This document shows, in pieces, positions 40,621 to 49,473 of a DNA stretch of 64,000 nt. Every line of letters starts with the position of its first letter. Within the stretch, counting starts at the first letter, position 1. Source of the DNA: Kribbella soli (lineage in GTDB: Bacteria > Actinomycetota > Actinomycetes > Propionibacteriales > Kribbellaceae); NCBI RefSeq assembly GCF_004331345.1, contig NZ_SJJZ01000003.1, positions 868,001 through 932,000 of the forward strand, read 5' to 3'. The position numbers and the translations under genes were made by a program. The notes beneath the pieces are model-generated. The model saw only the letters and a list, made by a program, of their open reading frames with translations, was not told the origin of the DNA and did not search any database.

Positions 40621-41261
40621 GGGAGCGGAGTGAGGGTGACGACGGAGTCCGCGACCGTCTCGACCAGCGCCGGGTCGTGGCTGGCGAAGAGGATCGCCGT
40701 ACCGGACCTCTTCTCCTCGACGAGCCGGTCGGACAGCCACTGCACGCCGCCGGTGTCGAGACGGGCCTCGGGCTCGTCGAGGACCATCAGCTTGCGCGGG
40801 CGGACCAGCGCCGTGGCCAGCGCGAGCCTGCGGCGCTGGCCGGACGACAGCGAGCCCGGCAACTGGTCAGCGGCCGGCAGCAGACCGATGTCGTGCAGCG
40901 TCGTGTCCACCAGGTCTTCCGGCGACGAGTTGCCGTGCGCGCGGGCGAGAAGGTCGAGATGCTCGGCCGCGGTCAGGTCCGGGAAGAAGTCCAGGTCGTC
41001 GAGCAGGGTGGCGACGTCCCGGCGGACCGCCTCGGCGCGCTCGTCGATCGGCAGACCGTCGAGCAGGATCTTCCCGGCCGCCGGTTCGGCCGCGCCGACG
41101 ATGCACTTCAGCACGGTCGTCTTGCCCGCGCCGTTCGGCCCGACCAGGGCGATCGCCTGGCCGGCCCGCAACGTGAACGTGAGGCCCTCGATCACCGGAC
41201 GGTCGCCGTACTTGTGCTGCAGATCCGTCACCGCCAGCCGGGGCGCCGCCTTCTTGCTCAT
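40617..41261 (-). CDS. ABC transporter ATP-binding protein
   Basis: 214-residue ATPase: Walker A VGPNGAGKTTVLK (about 39-51), signature LSSGQRRRLALA, Walker B KLMVLDEPEARLD, switch His in FASHDPALVE. Compact length is typical for ATPases of CcmA-type exporters. Coupled by a 4-nt overlap to the DUF6297-like membrane gene, and 10 nt downstream of the O-methyltransferase gene, so all three may share one transcript. Confidence 0.9.
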   Translation of the reverse strand: MSKKAAPRLAVTDLQHKYGDRPVIEGLTFTLRAGQAIALVGPNGAGKTTVLKCIVGAAEPAAGKILLDGLPIDERAEAVRRDVATLLDDLDFFPDLTAAEHLDLLARAHGNSSPEDLVDTTLHDIGLLPAADQLPGSLSSGQRRRLALATALVRPRKLMVLDEPEARLDTGGVQWLSDRLVEEKRSGTAILFASHDPALVETVADSVVTLTPLP

Positions 41262-41271
41262 TTGTTGCAGC

Positions 41272-41907
41272 TCACTTCTTCCGGACCAGCGTCAGCCCGT
41301 CGCCGATACCGAGCATGATCACGTCGACGCGCTCGTCCTGGGCGACGTGGGCGTTGAACTCCTTGCGGTCCGCCGGACCGTCCGCGTCCACCACCCGGCC
41401 GCCGGCCAGCGTGTTGTCGAACAGCAGCAGCCCGTTCGGCCGGATCAGCGGCAGGAGGGCCTCGAAGTACTGGATGTACCAGCCCTTGTCGGCGTCGACG
41501 AAGGCCAGGTCGAACTCGCCGTCGAGCTTGGTCACCGACTCGTGCGCGTCGCCGATCCGCAGGTCGATCTTGTCCGCGACCCCGGCCCGCTCCCAGTACT
41601 TGCGGCCGATCGAGGTCCAGTCCGCGTCGACGTCCAGACAGATCAGTTCGCCGTCGTCGGGCAGCCCACGGGAGATCGCCAGCGCGGAGAAGCCGGTGAA
41701 GGTGCCGATCTCGACCGCCCGGCGGGCACCGATCAGGCGGGTCAGCGTGGTCAGCAGACCGGCCTGGTCCGCGGTGGTCAGCATCACCGCGGGGTTACCG
41801 AGCTTCTCGGTCTCGGCGCGCAGCTCGGTCGCGATCTCGTCCAGCGGCATGCCGTGGGCGAGCATGTAATCGTGCAGTTCCTCGGTCACCGGTACCTGAT
41901 GGCCCAT
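41272..41907 (-). CDS. O-methyltransferase, class I SAM (COMT-like)
   Basis: 211-residue methyltransferase of the Methyltransf_3 family: VEIGTFTGFSALAISRGLPDDGELICLDVD (motif I), FDLAFVDADKGWYIQYFEALLPLIRPNGLLLFDNTLAGGRV with the metal-binding D-D-N set (VDADK, DNTL). It would methylate a catechol-type hydroxyl using magnesium. GGAGGGG lies 7 nt before the ATG. Probably first gene of a three-gene unit with the ABC exporter, hinting at a methylated product that is exported; this is speculative. Divergent from the PfkB kinase. Confidence 0.9.
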   Translation of the reverse strand: MGHQVPVTEELHDYMLAHGMPLDEIATELRAETEKLGNPAVMLTTADQAGLLTTLTRLIGARRAVEIGTFTGFSALAISRGLPDDGELICLDVDADWTSIGRKYWERAGVADKIDLRIGDAHESVTKLDGEFDLAFVDADKGWYIQYFEALLPLIRPNGLLLFDNTLAGGRVVDADGPADRKEFNAHVAQDERVDVIMLGIGDGLTLVRKK

Positions 41908-42002
41908 GAAATTCGCCCCTCCGTGTATTAGATCGGTCGCCTGTAGTCTCTATGGGTTGTTCGTTGGCCTGACACCCACCCCACCTCGAGGGAGCACCCC
42001 GT

Positions 42003-42986
42003 ATGCGCATCGCCGTCGCCGGCTCGATCGCGACCGACATCCTGATGACGTTCCCGGGCCGGTTCAAGGACCAGTTCCTCGAGGAGCAGATGCACAAGGT
42101 CTCCCTCTCGTTCCTGGTCGACGAGCTGGTCGTCCACCGCGGCGGCGTCGCCGCGAACATCTGCTATGGGATGGCCCAGCTCGGGTTCCCGACGCTGCTC
42201 GTCGGCTCAGTAGGCGCCGACTTCGCCGAGTACGGCGCTGCGCTGACGGAGGCCGGCGTCGACATCTCACACGTCCGCATCTGCGGGAACGTACACACCG
42301 CCCGGTTCACCTGTACGACGGACCTCGACGCGAACCAGATCGCCTCGTTCTACACCGGCGCGATGGCCGAGGCGCGCGAGCTCGACCTGGGCGCGATCCA
42401 TCAGGCCGCGGGCGGTGTCGACCTGGTGCTGATCGGCGCCGACGACCCGGAGGCGATGCTCAAGCACACCGAGCTGGCCAAGCAGCACGGGATCGCGGTC
42501 GCGGCCGACCCGTCGCAGCAGATGGCGAGGATGGACGGTGCGGACATCCGCACGCTCGTCGACGGTGCGGCGTACCTGTTCAGCAACGAGTACGAGGCCG
42601 GGCTGATGGTGCAGAAGACCGGCTGGAGCCACGCCGAGATCCTCGAGCGGGTCGGCGTACGCGTCACCACCCACGGCGGCGACGGCGTCGTGATCGAGGA
42701 CACCAGCGGGATCCTCGCGAAGGTCCCCGCGGTGCCCGCACCGAACCTGGTCGACCCGACCGGCGGCGGCGACGCCTTCCGGGCCGGCTACCTGACCGGC
42801 CGCGCCGCCGGCCTCGACCACGAAGCGGCCGCCCACCTCGGCTGCACGCTGGCGACCACGGTGCTGGAGACGGTCGGCACGCAGGAGTACAGCCTGGACC
42901 ACCCCAGCTTCCTCGACCGGCTCACCAGCACGTACGGCGCCGACGCTGCCGCCACCGCGAAGCAGGCGCTGGGTGTGATCGCCTAG
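42003..42986 (+). CDS. adoK: PfkB carbohydrate kinase, adenosine-kinase type
   Basis: 327-residue ribokinase-fold enzyme closely matching mycobacterial adenosine kinase (Rv2202c type): MRIAVAGSIATDILMTFPGRF start, KVSLSFLVDELVVHRGGVAANICYG, ARFTCTTDLDANQIASFYTGAM, and the catalytic motif DPTGGGDAFRAGYLTGRAAG with the anion hole and base Asp. It phosphorylates adenosine to AMP for purine salvage. GAGGGAG lies 10 nt before the ATG. GGGD replaces the usual GAGD, a conservative change (mycobacterial form has GVGD). Convergent with a lipoprotein gene 8 bp away. Confidence 0.87.
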   Translation: MRIAVAGSIATDILMTFPGRFKDQFLEEQMHKVSLSFLVDELVVHRGGVAANICYGMAQLGFPTLLVGSVGADFAEYGAALTEAGVDISHVRICGNVHTARFTCTTDLDANQIASFYTGAMAEARELDLGAIHQAAGGVDLVLIGADDPEAMLKHTELAKQHGIAVAADPSQQMARMDGADIRTLVDGAAYLFSNEYEAGLMVQKTGWSHAEILERVGVRVTTHGGDGVVIEDTSGILAKVPAVPAPNLVDPTGGGDAFRAGYLTGRAAGLDHEAAAHLGCTLATTVLETVGTQEYSLDHPSFLDRLTSTYGADAAATAKQALGVIA

Positions 42987-42999
42987 GACCCGTCCTAGG
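42982..42999. repeat. Short palindrome holding both convergent stop codons
   Basis: CCTAGGAC-CC-GTCCTAGG: 8-bp arms and a 2-nt centre. The TAG stop of adoK and the TAG stop of the convergent lipoprotein gene both lie inside it. It may be a weak bidirectional terminator. Confidence 0.5.
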
Positions 43000-43480
43000 T
43001 AGACGTGACCCGGTCGATCGTGAACGTGGCCTGTTTGCTGTTCGCGATGCCGACCCGGATCCGGTAGCCGCCGATCGCCGCGGACTTCTTCGGTCCGAGC
43101 GTGACGTGCTTGTTGCCGACGTAGAAGGTGATGGCGGTCTTGTGCCGCTCGTACCCGACCATCTGCCCGCCGTTGCAGGTGAAGCCCTGGTCGGAGATGA
43201 AGATGTTGCTGCCCGAGAAGTCGAACCGGCCGTCCTTGAACGACCCGGTGCAGTCCGCCTCCGGCGCAGTCGGCTTAGGCACCGGCTTCGGCGTCGGTCG
43301 CGGCGTCGGCTGAGCGGTCTGTGTCGGGGTCGGCGTGACGACGGGCGTCGGCGTACTGCTATCCGACGTACTACTAGCCGGCGCCGACCCAGCGTCCGAC
43401 CAAGTCCCTGACCCACCGCCGCTGCAACCAGCCAGCACCAACGCCGCACCCGCTACGCCCAACCATCGCAACCGACCCAT
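42995..43480 (-). CDS. Lipoprotein of unknown function
   Basis: 161 residues. Signal peptide and lipobox LVLAGC (C19) indicate a lipid anchor on the outer face of the membrane. A Thr/Pro-rich linker (residues 40-72: TPTPVVTPTPTQTAQPTPRP...) carries a C-terminal beta-rich domain of about 90 residues with two Cys (DCTGSFKDGRFDFSGSNIFIS; FTCNGGQMVGYE). I do not recognise the domain. Stand-alone gene. Confidence 0.82.
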   Translation of the reverse strand: MGRLRWLGVAGAALVLAGCSGGGSGTWSDAGSAPASSTSDSSTPTPVVTPTPTQTAQPTPRPTPKPVPKPTAPEADCTGSFKDGRFDFSGSNIFISDQGFTCNGGQMVGYERHKTAITFYVGNKHVTLGPKKSAAIGGYRIRVGIANSKQATFTIDRVTST

Positions 43481-43749
43481 ACCGCCAGCGTCCCAACGCC
43501 CCAGGTGTCAGCGAGCAGAGTGGCCGCAACCTGTCACAGCCGGATGGAGGAGGGTTGTCCTCTTGGGCGGGATTATCGGTCGACAGTGTGCACGCTCGAC
43601 AGGTAGAGCACCAGCGAGACACCGTACGCACGACCACAATCACGCTCAGGTGCACTACCCAGGCAACCGACACCTCCTGTTCCCAATGCACACCCCGCCC
43701 TTTCACCGCACCACCCGAAACACCTCCACCACCCATCCGTCACAAGCGC
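43481..43749. other. Non-coding gap upstream of lipoprotein gene, nothing recognised
   Basis: Must hold the lipoprotein promoter, but I cannot pick a clear -35/-10 pair. No RNA gene or coding frame is convincing. It runs into the palindromic element at 43750. Confidence 0.5.
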
Positions 43750-43830
43750 CGGATATCCCCTCGTGTTGGGGGTTCTCCCGTCGCATACCAACGGAGAACC
43801 CCCAACGCGGAGGGATAACCCGTCTTCTGC
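43750..43830. repeat. Intergenic palindromic element, copy B
   Basis: About 80 bp with arms ATATCCCCTCGTGTTGGGGG.. and ..AGAACCCCCAACGCGGAGGG that pair over about 28 positions with two one-base bulges, around a short loop (TCGCATACCA). Same family as copy A at 17753-17832. Sits 92 nt downstream of the GntR stop codon. Confidence 0.65.
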
Positions 43831-43921
43831 TCGAGATCGGGCCGGCCCTGGTGTGTCCTGCTGGTCGACGAGTTCGGCTGAACCCCGAGTTCGAGGAGTT
43901 CGTCGCCGACTCACTCCTGCG

Positions 43922-44608
43922 TCAGTTGCTCTGAGAGCGGGCCCACAGGCCTCGGACGTGGCCGATGTGCCGGCGCATCAGCTGCTCGGCGCCCTCGCCG
44001 TCGCCGGCCTCCATGAGGTCCAGCAGCTCGTGGTGTTCGGTGGCAGACGGGACCAGGCGGCCGCTCTCGACGAGTGGAGTCAGGCCGAGTAAGCGCGTCT
44101 GGGAGCGCAGGTCCGACACGACGTCGACGAGTTTCTGATTGCCGGAGTACGCGAGCAGCGTCACGTGGAAGACCCGGTCCGCCTCGATGTACGCGATCAG
44201 GTCGCCGGCCTGAGCCGCCACCACGATGTCCTCGGCCAGCCGCCGCAGCCGCGGGTAGTCCTGCGCCGGGATCACGGGTACGACGTCCCGGATCGTCGGC
44301 GGCTCGATCAGCTGACGCAGCGCCGCCAGGTTGTCGAGGTCCTCATCGGACACGTCGGTGACCCGGAAGCCCTTGTTCCGCAGCGAGATCACCAGGCCCT
44401 CGCGGACCAGGTCCAGCATCGCCTCGCGGACCGGTGTCGCGGAGACCCCGAACCGCGCACCGAGCGTCGGCGCCGAATACACCTCCCCCGGCTTCAGCTC
44501 GCCGGAGATCACCGCCGCCCGCAGTGCGTTGGCGACGCTGTCGCGCAGGTTCTCGCGTTGCGCCAGCCGCCGTACGCTCGGCAGCGGCTCGATCGAATCG
44601 GCAGCCAT
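43922..44608 (-). CDS. GntR-family regulator (FCD), last gene of the GH127 operon
   Basis: 228 residues. Winged HTH at about residues 20-85 (LRDSVANALRAAVISGELKPGEVYSAPTLGARFGVSATPVREAMLDLVREGLV). The FCD domain carries its metal residues in ADRVFHVTLLAYS and EHHELLDLMEAGD. CAGGAGG precedes the ATG. It lies 42 nt downstream of the S33 hydrolase gene on the same strand, so it is probably part of that operon and controls it. The likely operator is the 14-bp inverted repeat at the operon promoter. Confidence 0.9.
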   Translation of the reverse strand: MAADSIEPLPSVRRLAQRENLRDSVANALRAAVISGELKPGEVYSAPTLGARFGVSATPVREAMLDLVREGLVISLRNKGFRVTDVSDEDLDNLAALRQLIEPPTIRDVVPVIPAQDYPRLRRLAEDIVVAAQAGDLIAYIEADRVFHVTLLAYSGNQKLVDVVSDLRSQTRLLGLTPLVESGRLVPSATEHHELLDLMEAGDGEGAEQLMRRHIGHVRGLWARSQSN

Positions 44609-44650
44609 GGTTCACCTCCTGGGTCGCCGCCTATTGTGAAGCACCGGTCA

Positions 44651-45928
44651 TCAGTGATTCGGGATGCCACCCCCGACGGATGCGACCAGCTCGGTGAGCC
44701 GCTCGAAGACCCGCTGCGTGCCCAACCCGTCGTGCTCGTACTCGTTCGTCACCCACGCCTGCACGTTGCCGACCCGGTGCGCGGTGTCCAGCTGCAGCCC
44801 GGAGTCGACGTACATGTCGTCGAAGTACACCGCGGCCGCCACCGGTACGTCGTTCGCGGCCAGCTGCTCGAGGTCGTACAGCTCCGGCCACCGCGGCCGC
44901 TGCGCCAGCACCTCGACCGCGCCCTGGAACGGCCGCAGCCCGCGGATCTCGGAGAACATCCAGGGGTACATCATCTCGCCGGTGAACAGCAGTGGCCGCG
45001 CGTCCTCGGCGAACTCGGGATGCCGCGCCCGCTCCGCCTCGGCCGCCCACCCGGTCGCCCCGTCACCGGATCCGTAGATGCTCTCCTGCAGCGCGGCGAA
45101 CAGCGGTTCCGCGAGGTACGACGACGATCCCAGCACCTGCCCGAGGAAGCCGTCGGACAGCTCGTCGCCGTTGAAGGCCTCGTCGATCAGCCAGTGGATG
45201 CGCTCGTACCCGGGCTTCATCCCGAAGTCGATCCCGAGCGACTGCAACCGCCGCACCGTCAACCGATCCCCGTCCGGCAGCCGTACGTCGGACTCCGCCA
45301 GCCGGTCCGCGATCCGGCCGATCCGCTCCACGTTGTGCGGGTACCGCCGGTAGAACTCCCGGTTCTTCGCCGCCACCCGCGGATAGGTCCGCCGGTACAC
45401 CTCGGCCGCCGACGGGTCGATCGACGCGAGCCCACCGGTCACGTAGCACGCGGTCAAGGCGTCAGGCGCCTTGGACAAGTAGGTGAGCGTGAGGAAACCG
45501 CCGTAGCTCTGGCCGAGTGTCGACCAGCGGCGGCCACCGAAGACCTTGTTCCGCAGCTGCTCGGCGTCCGAGATGATCGAGTCCGCCCGGAAGCACGCCA
45601 GGTAGTCGGCGCCTTCCTCGGCCGACATCGACGCCATCCGCCGCCCGCTGACCGGGGTACTCCGGCCCGTGCCGCGCTGGTCCATCAGCACGACCCGGTA
45701 GTTCTTCAACGCGTGCTCGATCCACCCCGACACACCGGTCGGCCGCGGCCCCTTCCCACCGGGACCGCCCTGCAGGAACAGCAGGCACGGCAGGTCCTCG
45801 TCCTTCCGCGTCGGATCGATCAGCTCCCGCGCGAACACGGTGATCGACTCGCCCGGATCCGACCAGTCCAGCGGCACCGAAACCTCGTGCTCACGAACGT
45901 GCATCCCCGGAATCGTGTAGCTCGTCAT
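44651..45928 (-). CDS. Proline iminopeptidase-like S33 alpha/beta hydrolase
   Basis: 425-residue serine hydrolase close to Xaa/prolyl aminopeptidases. Oxyanion region FLQGGPGGKG is at residues 51-60, MDQRGTGRST at 82-91, nucleophile S141 in GQSYGG. The late Asp and His are in the VYFDDMYVDSG and NEYEHDGLG regions. A large helical cap (about 165-340) matches the family. No signal peptide, so it is cytoplasmic. It would release N-terminal Pro (or hydroxyproline) from short peptides. Its ATG overlaps the preceding ATPase stop by 4 nt, tying it to the oligopeptide-type importer. Confidence 0.88.
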   Translation of the reverse strand: MTSYTIPGMHVREHEVSVPLDWSDPGESITVFARELIDPTRKDEDLPCLLFLQGGPGGKGPRPTGVSGWIEHALKNYRVVLMDQRGTGRSTPVSGRRMASMSAEEGADYLACFRADSIISDAEQLRNKVFGGRRWSTLGQSYGGFLTLTYLSKAPDALTACYVTGGLASIDPSAAEVYRRTYPRVAAKNREFYRRYPHNVERIGRIADRLAESDVRLPDGDRLTVRRLQSLGIDFGMKPGYERIHWLIDEAFNGDELSDGFLGQVLGSSSYLAEPLFAALQESIYGSGDGATGWAAEAERARHPEFAEDARPLLFTGEMMYPWMFSEIRGLRPFQGAVEVLAQRPRWPELYDLEQLAANDVPVAAAVYFDDMYVDSGLQLDTAHRVGNVQAWVTNEYEHDGLGTQRVFERLTELVASVGGGIPNH

Positions 45929-46749
45929 GAAGCCTCTTTCCCCCTGCGTCTGGCGTCCCATTCCGGGTTGATCCGCGGTACGGCGGCCAGCAGCGTCTTC
46001 GTGTACTCGTCCTGAGGATCCCCGAACACCTGGTCCCGTGTCCCCACCTCGACGATTCTGCCTCGGTTCATCACCGCGACCCGCTGCGAGATCTGCCGTA
46101 CGACGGCCAGGTCGTGCGCGATGAAGACGTAGCTGAACCCGCTCTCCCGCTGCAGCCGCATCAGCAGCTCCAGCACCTGCGCCTGGATCGACACGTCCAG
46201 CGCCGACACCGCCTCGTCGCAGATCACCAGCTTCGGGTTCACCGCGAGCGCCCGGGCGATCCCGATCCGCTGCGCCTGCCCGCCGGAGAACTGCGCCGGG
46301 TAGCGCCGGCAGTGGTCCGGGTTCAGACCGACCCGCTCCATCAGCTCCTGCGTGAACGCGCGCCGCCCGCCCTTCGGCGTGATCCCCTGGTACGTCAGCG
46401 GCGCTGTGACGATCCGCTCGACCGTGTACCGCGGGTTCAGCGACGAGAACGGGTCCTGGAACACCACCTGCACGTTGTTCCGGAACGTCGCCAGCTCCCT
46501 GCCCCTGGCCTTCGTCACGTCCTGCCCGTCGAACACGACCGTACCGGCCGTCGGCTCGAGCAACCGCGCCGCGATCCGCGCGGTCGTGGACTTGCCGCTG
46601 CCGGACTCCCCCACGATCGCGAGCGTCTCACCGAGCTCGACCTCGAAGCTCACGTCATCGACGGCGGTGAACGTCGACCTGCGAGCCATCGTCCCTTCGC
46701 CCCGGGTGACGAACTCCTTCGTCACGCCCCGCACCTGCAACAGCGTCAT
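45925..46749 (-). CDS. Oligopeptide-type ABC importer ATPase (OppF-like)
   Basis: 274 residues: Walker A GESGSGKSTTARIAARLLEP (about 50-69), Q-loop VVFQDPFSSLNPRYTV, signature FSGGQAQRIGIARAL, Walker B KLVICDEAVSALD, switch His FIAHDLAVV. The C-terminal QDEYTKTLLAAVPRINP tail is diagnostic for Opp/Dpp ATPases. The Walker B reads DEAVSALD, the usual OppF form. Pairs with the next ATPase to drive the family-5 importer; joined to both neighbours by 4-nt overlaps. Confidence 0.93.
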   Translation of the reverse strand: MTLLQVRGVTKEFVTRGEGTMARRSTFTAVDDVSFEVELGETLAIVGESGSGKSTTARIAARLLEPTAGTVVFDGQDVTKARGRELATFRNNVQVVFQDPFSSLNPRYTVERIVTAPLTYQGITPKGGRRAFTQELMERVGLNPDHCRRYPAQFSGGQAQRIGIARALAVNPKLVICDEAVSALDVSIQAQVLELLMRLQRESGFSYVFIAHDLAVVRQISQRVAVMNRGRIVEVGTRDQVFGDPQDEYTKTLLAAVPRINPEWDARRRGKEAS

Positions 46750-47549
46750 GAGAGCACCTCGTCATCGATCCGCGGTACGGCGTCCAGCAGCATCCGCGTG
46801 TACTCGTGCCGCGGAGCCGAGAACACCTGCTCCGCGGTCCCGTACTCGACCGGATCACCCGACTGCATCACCAGCACCCGCTGGGCGATCGAGCTGATCA
46901 CCGCGAGATCGTGGGTGATGAACATCATCCCGGTCCCGGTCGTCGACTGCAGTTCGCCGAGCAGCTCCAGGATCTGCGCCTGCACGGTCACGTCGAGCGC
47001 GGTCGTCGGCTCGTCCGCGATCAGCAACGACGGCGAACAGCACAACGCCATCGCGATCATCACGCGCTGCCGCATGCCGCCGGAGAACTGGTGCGGGTAA
47101 TGGTCGACCCGCCGCGCCGCATCCGGGATGTGCACCCGCTCCAGCGCCTCGATCGCGACCTTCCGGGCCGCACTCCGCGATCCACCGCGGTGTGTTCGGT
47201 ACATCTCGGAGATCTGCAATCCCACGGTGTAGTAGGGATTCAGCGACGACAGCGGGTCCTGGAACACCATCGAGATCGCGTTGCCACGCACGGATCTGAG
47301 GTCGCGGTCCGAGCGCCCGAGCAACTCGGCACCGTCCAGCCGGACGCTGCCCGACGTACGGGCGCCCCGCGGCAGCAGCCCGAGTACGGCGAGGGCGGTC
47401 ATCGACTTGCCCGACCCGGACTCGCCGACGATCCCGACCGTCTCGTCCCGACCGACCGTGAACGACACGTTCTTCACCACGTCGACCGGTCCGCGACTGG
47501 TCGGCAAAGTGACAGTCAGATTGTCGACAACGAACAATTCGTCACTCAT
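46746..47549 (-). CDS. Oligopeptide-type ABC importer ATPase (OppD-like)
   Basis: 267 residues from ATG 47549 (MSDELFVVDNLTV). Walker A GESGSGKSMTALAVLGLLP, Q-loop MVFQDPLSSLNPYYTVG, signature FSGGMRQRVMIAMAL, Walker B LLIADEPTTALDVTVQAQIL, and the EYTRMLLDAVPRID tail. The longer upstream open frame is antisense-style noise over the permease gene. Start overlaps the permease stop by 4 nt. Confidence 0.93.
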   Translation of the reverse strand: MSDELFVVDNLTVTLPTSRGPVDVVKNVSFTVGRDETVGIVGESGSGKSMTALAVLGLLPRGARTSGSVRLDGAELLGRSDRDLRSVRGNAISMVFQDPLSSLNPYYTVGLQISEMYRTHRGGSRSAARKVAIEALERVHIPDAARRVDHYPHQFSGGMRQRVMIAMALCCSPSLLIADEPTTALDVTVQAQILELLGELQSTTGTGMMFITHDLAVISSIAQRVLVMQSGDPVEYGTAEQVFSAPRHEYTRMLLDAVPRIDDEVLS

Positions 47550-48529
47550 GACGACACCACCCGTACCCGTGGATCGAGGGCCGTGTACAGCAGGTCCACC
47601 ACAACGTTGCCGATGACAACGAAGAAGGCGGCGAGCAGGGTGACCGCCATGATCACCGGCTGGTCGTTCTTGGCGATCGAGTCGGCGGCCATCTTGCCGA
47701 TCCCGTTCAGCCCGAACACGGTCTCGGTGATCAGCGCGCCGCCGAGCAGGCCGGCGAAGTCCATCCCGAAGATCGTGGTGATCGGCGTCAGCGCGGGCCG
47801 CAAGGCGTGGCGGCGCATGATCAACGCGCCGTTGAGTCCCTTGGCCCGCGCGGTCCGGTAGTAGTTCTCGGCCAGCGTGTCGATGACGTTGCTCCGGGTC
47901 AGCCGTGCGTACAGACAGGCGTAGCCGACGGCCAGCACGACCCACGGCATCAGGTACGACTCGAACCACAGCAGCGGGTTGTCCGCGAACGGCACCGCCG
48001 ACGGGAACGGCAGCAACTGCAGCTTCACGACCAGCACGTACTGCAGCAAGAGCGCGAGCACATAGTTCGGCACGCTCACGCCGCCGAGCGCGAGGCCCAT
48101 CGCGGACCGGTCCCACCACGTGCCCTGCTTGACCGCGCTGACCAGACCGCCGATCACGCCGACGAGCAGCCAGAGTACGGCGGCACCGACCGCGACCGTG
48201 ATGCTCACCGGCAGTCGCGCGGTGATCATGCTCCACACCGACTCGTTGGTCTGGAAGCTGTACCCGAGACACGGCGCCGAGCAGTGCACCGAGCCGTAGT
48301 CACGGCCCACGAAGATCCCGCTCAAGAAGTCCCAGAACTGCGTCAGCAGCGGCTGGTTGAGCCCCAGCACGTCACGGATCGAGTCGATGCGCTCCGGCGT
48401 ACACGTCTTGCCGCAGATCATCACCGCGGGATCCGGTGAGAGCTTGAAGAAGATCAGGTACGTGAACAGGCAGACAGCCAGCAGGATCAGTACGACGCCC
48501 CCGAGCCGGCCTAGGACGTAGCGCATCAT
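47546..48529 (-). CDS. Oligopeptide-type ABC importer permease (OppB-like)
   Basis: 327 residues, six helices. OppB hallmark N-terminus MRYVLGRLGGVVLILLAVCLFTYLIFFKLSPDPA, a large extracellular loop with four Cys (VMICGKTCTPE; GSVHCSAPCLG), and the EAA-like coupling loop YYRTARAKGLNGALIMRRHALRPALTPI. Forms the channel with the OppC-like protein. 4-nt overlaps on both sides. Confidence 0.93.
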   Translation of the reverse strand: MMRYVLGRLGGVVLILLAVCLFTYLIFFKLSPDPAVMICGKTCTPERIDSIRDVLGLNQPLLTQFWDFLSGIFVGRDYGSVHCSAPCLGYSFQTNESVWSMITARLPVSITVAVGAAVLWLLVGVIGGLVSAVKQGTWWDRSAMGLALGGVSVPNYVLALLLQYVLVVKLQLLPFPSAVPFADNPLLWFESYLMPWVVLAVGYACLYARLTRSNVIDTLAENYYRTARAKGLNGALIMRRHALRPALTPITTIFGMDFAGLLGGALITETVFGLNGIGKMAADSIAKNDQPVIMAVTLLAAFFVVIGNVVVDLLYTALDPRVRVVSS

Positions 48530-49473
48530 GCGGCTTCTCCCTGGTCGATGAGGGTGCGGATCTTGTCGCCTAGGACGGTCAGCGAGAGCACCGTGAGGAA
48601 CAGGAACAGGCCGGGAATCGCGAAGAACATCGGATCCACCGAGTACCAGCTCACCGAGCTCGAGATCATCTGGCCCCAGGACGCGGTCGGCGGCGAGACG
48701 CCGACGCCGAGGAAGGACAGACCCGCCTCGGTACCGATGTAGCCGGGGATCGCGAGCGTCGTCATCACGACGATCGAGCCGCGCAGGTTCGGCAGGATCT
48801 CCCGGAACACCACCTGGGAGTCCTTCGCCCCGGACGCCCGCGCCGCCTCGACGAACTCACGGTTCGCCAGCGTCATCGTCTGGCCGCGGATCACCCGCGC
48901 CAGGTACGGCCAGCCGAACGCGCTGATCACCACGACCAGCAGCACCGGCCGGTTCCCGGACGGCAGCGACGACAGGATCGCGATCATGAAGATCAGCGCC
49001 GGGAACGCCATCAGGAAGTCCATCAGCCGCGAGATCACCTGGTCGATCCAGCCGCGGTAGAACCCGGCGAGCATGCCGAGCACGACGCCGAGGATCCCGG
49101 TCAGCAGGGTTGCCGACAGCGAGATCGTGATCGACACGCGCGCGCCGTACACGATCCGCGCGAACAGGTCGCGGCCGTTCTGCGGCTCGACGCCGAACCA
49201 GTGCGAGCCGCTGATCCCGCCGAGCGAACCGTGCGGTACGCCGCCGAGGTCGGAGTTGATCGCGGCCGAGTCGAACTGGTACGGCCCCCAGCCGCTGAGT
49301 TTGGTGATCAGCGGCGCGGCGACCGCCATCAGGACCACGATCGCCAGGAACACCAGGCAGGCCAGCGCGCCCTTGTCCCGCGTGACCGTGGTCAGGATCC
49401 GCCGGCCCGAGGTGGGCGGTGCCGACGACGGCACCGCCTCCTCGACCTCGACGAGGGTAGGGCTGGCTGTCAC
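48526..49473 (-). CDS. Oligopeptide-type ABC importer permease (OppC-like)
   Basis: 315 residues. OppC_N helix (TRDKGALACLVFLAIVVLMAVAAPLI), the GSHWFGVEPQNGRDLFARIVYGARVSITIS motif diagnostic for DppC/OppC, and the EAA loop EFVEAARASGAKDSQVVFREILPNLRGSIVV. C-terminus ends in GDKIRTLIDQG. 4-nt overlaps with binding protein and OppB-like genes. Confidence 0.94.
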   Translation of the reverse strand: MTASPTLVEVEEAVPSSAPPTSGRRILTTVTRDKGALACLVFLAIVVLMAVAAPLITKLSGWGPYQFDSAAINSDLGGVPHGSLGGISGSHWFGVEPQNGRDLFARIVYGARVSITISLSATLLTGILGVVLGMLAGFYRGWIDQVISRLMDFLMAFPALIFMIAILSSLPSGNRPVLLVVVISAFGWPYLARVIRGQTMTLANREFVEAARASGAKDSQVVFREILPNLRGSIVVMTTLAIPGYIGTEAGLSFLGVGVSPPTASWGQMISSSVSWYSVDPMFFAIPGLFLFLTVLSLTVLGDKIRTLIDQGEAA

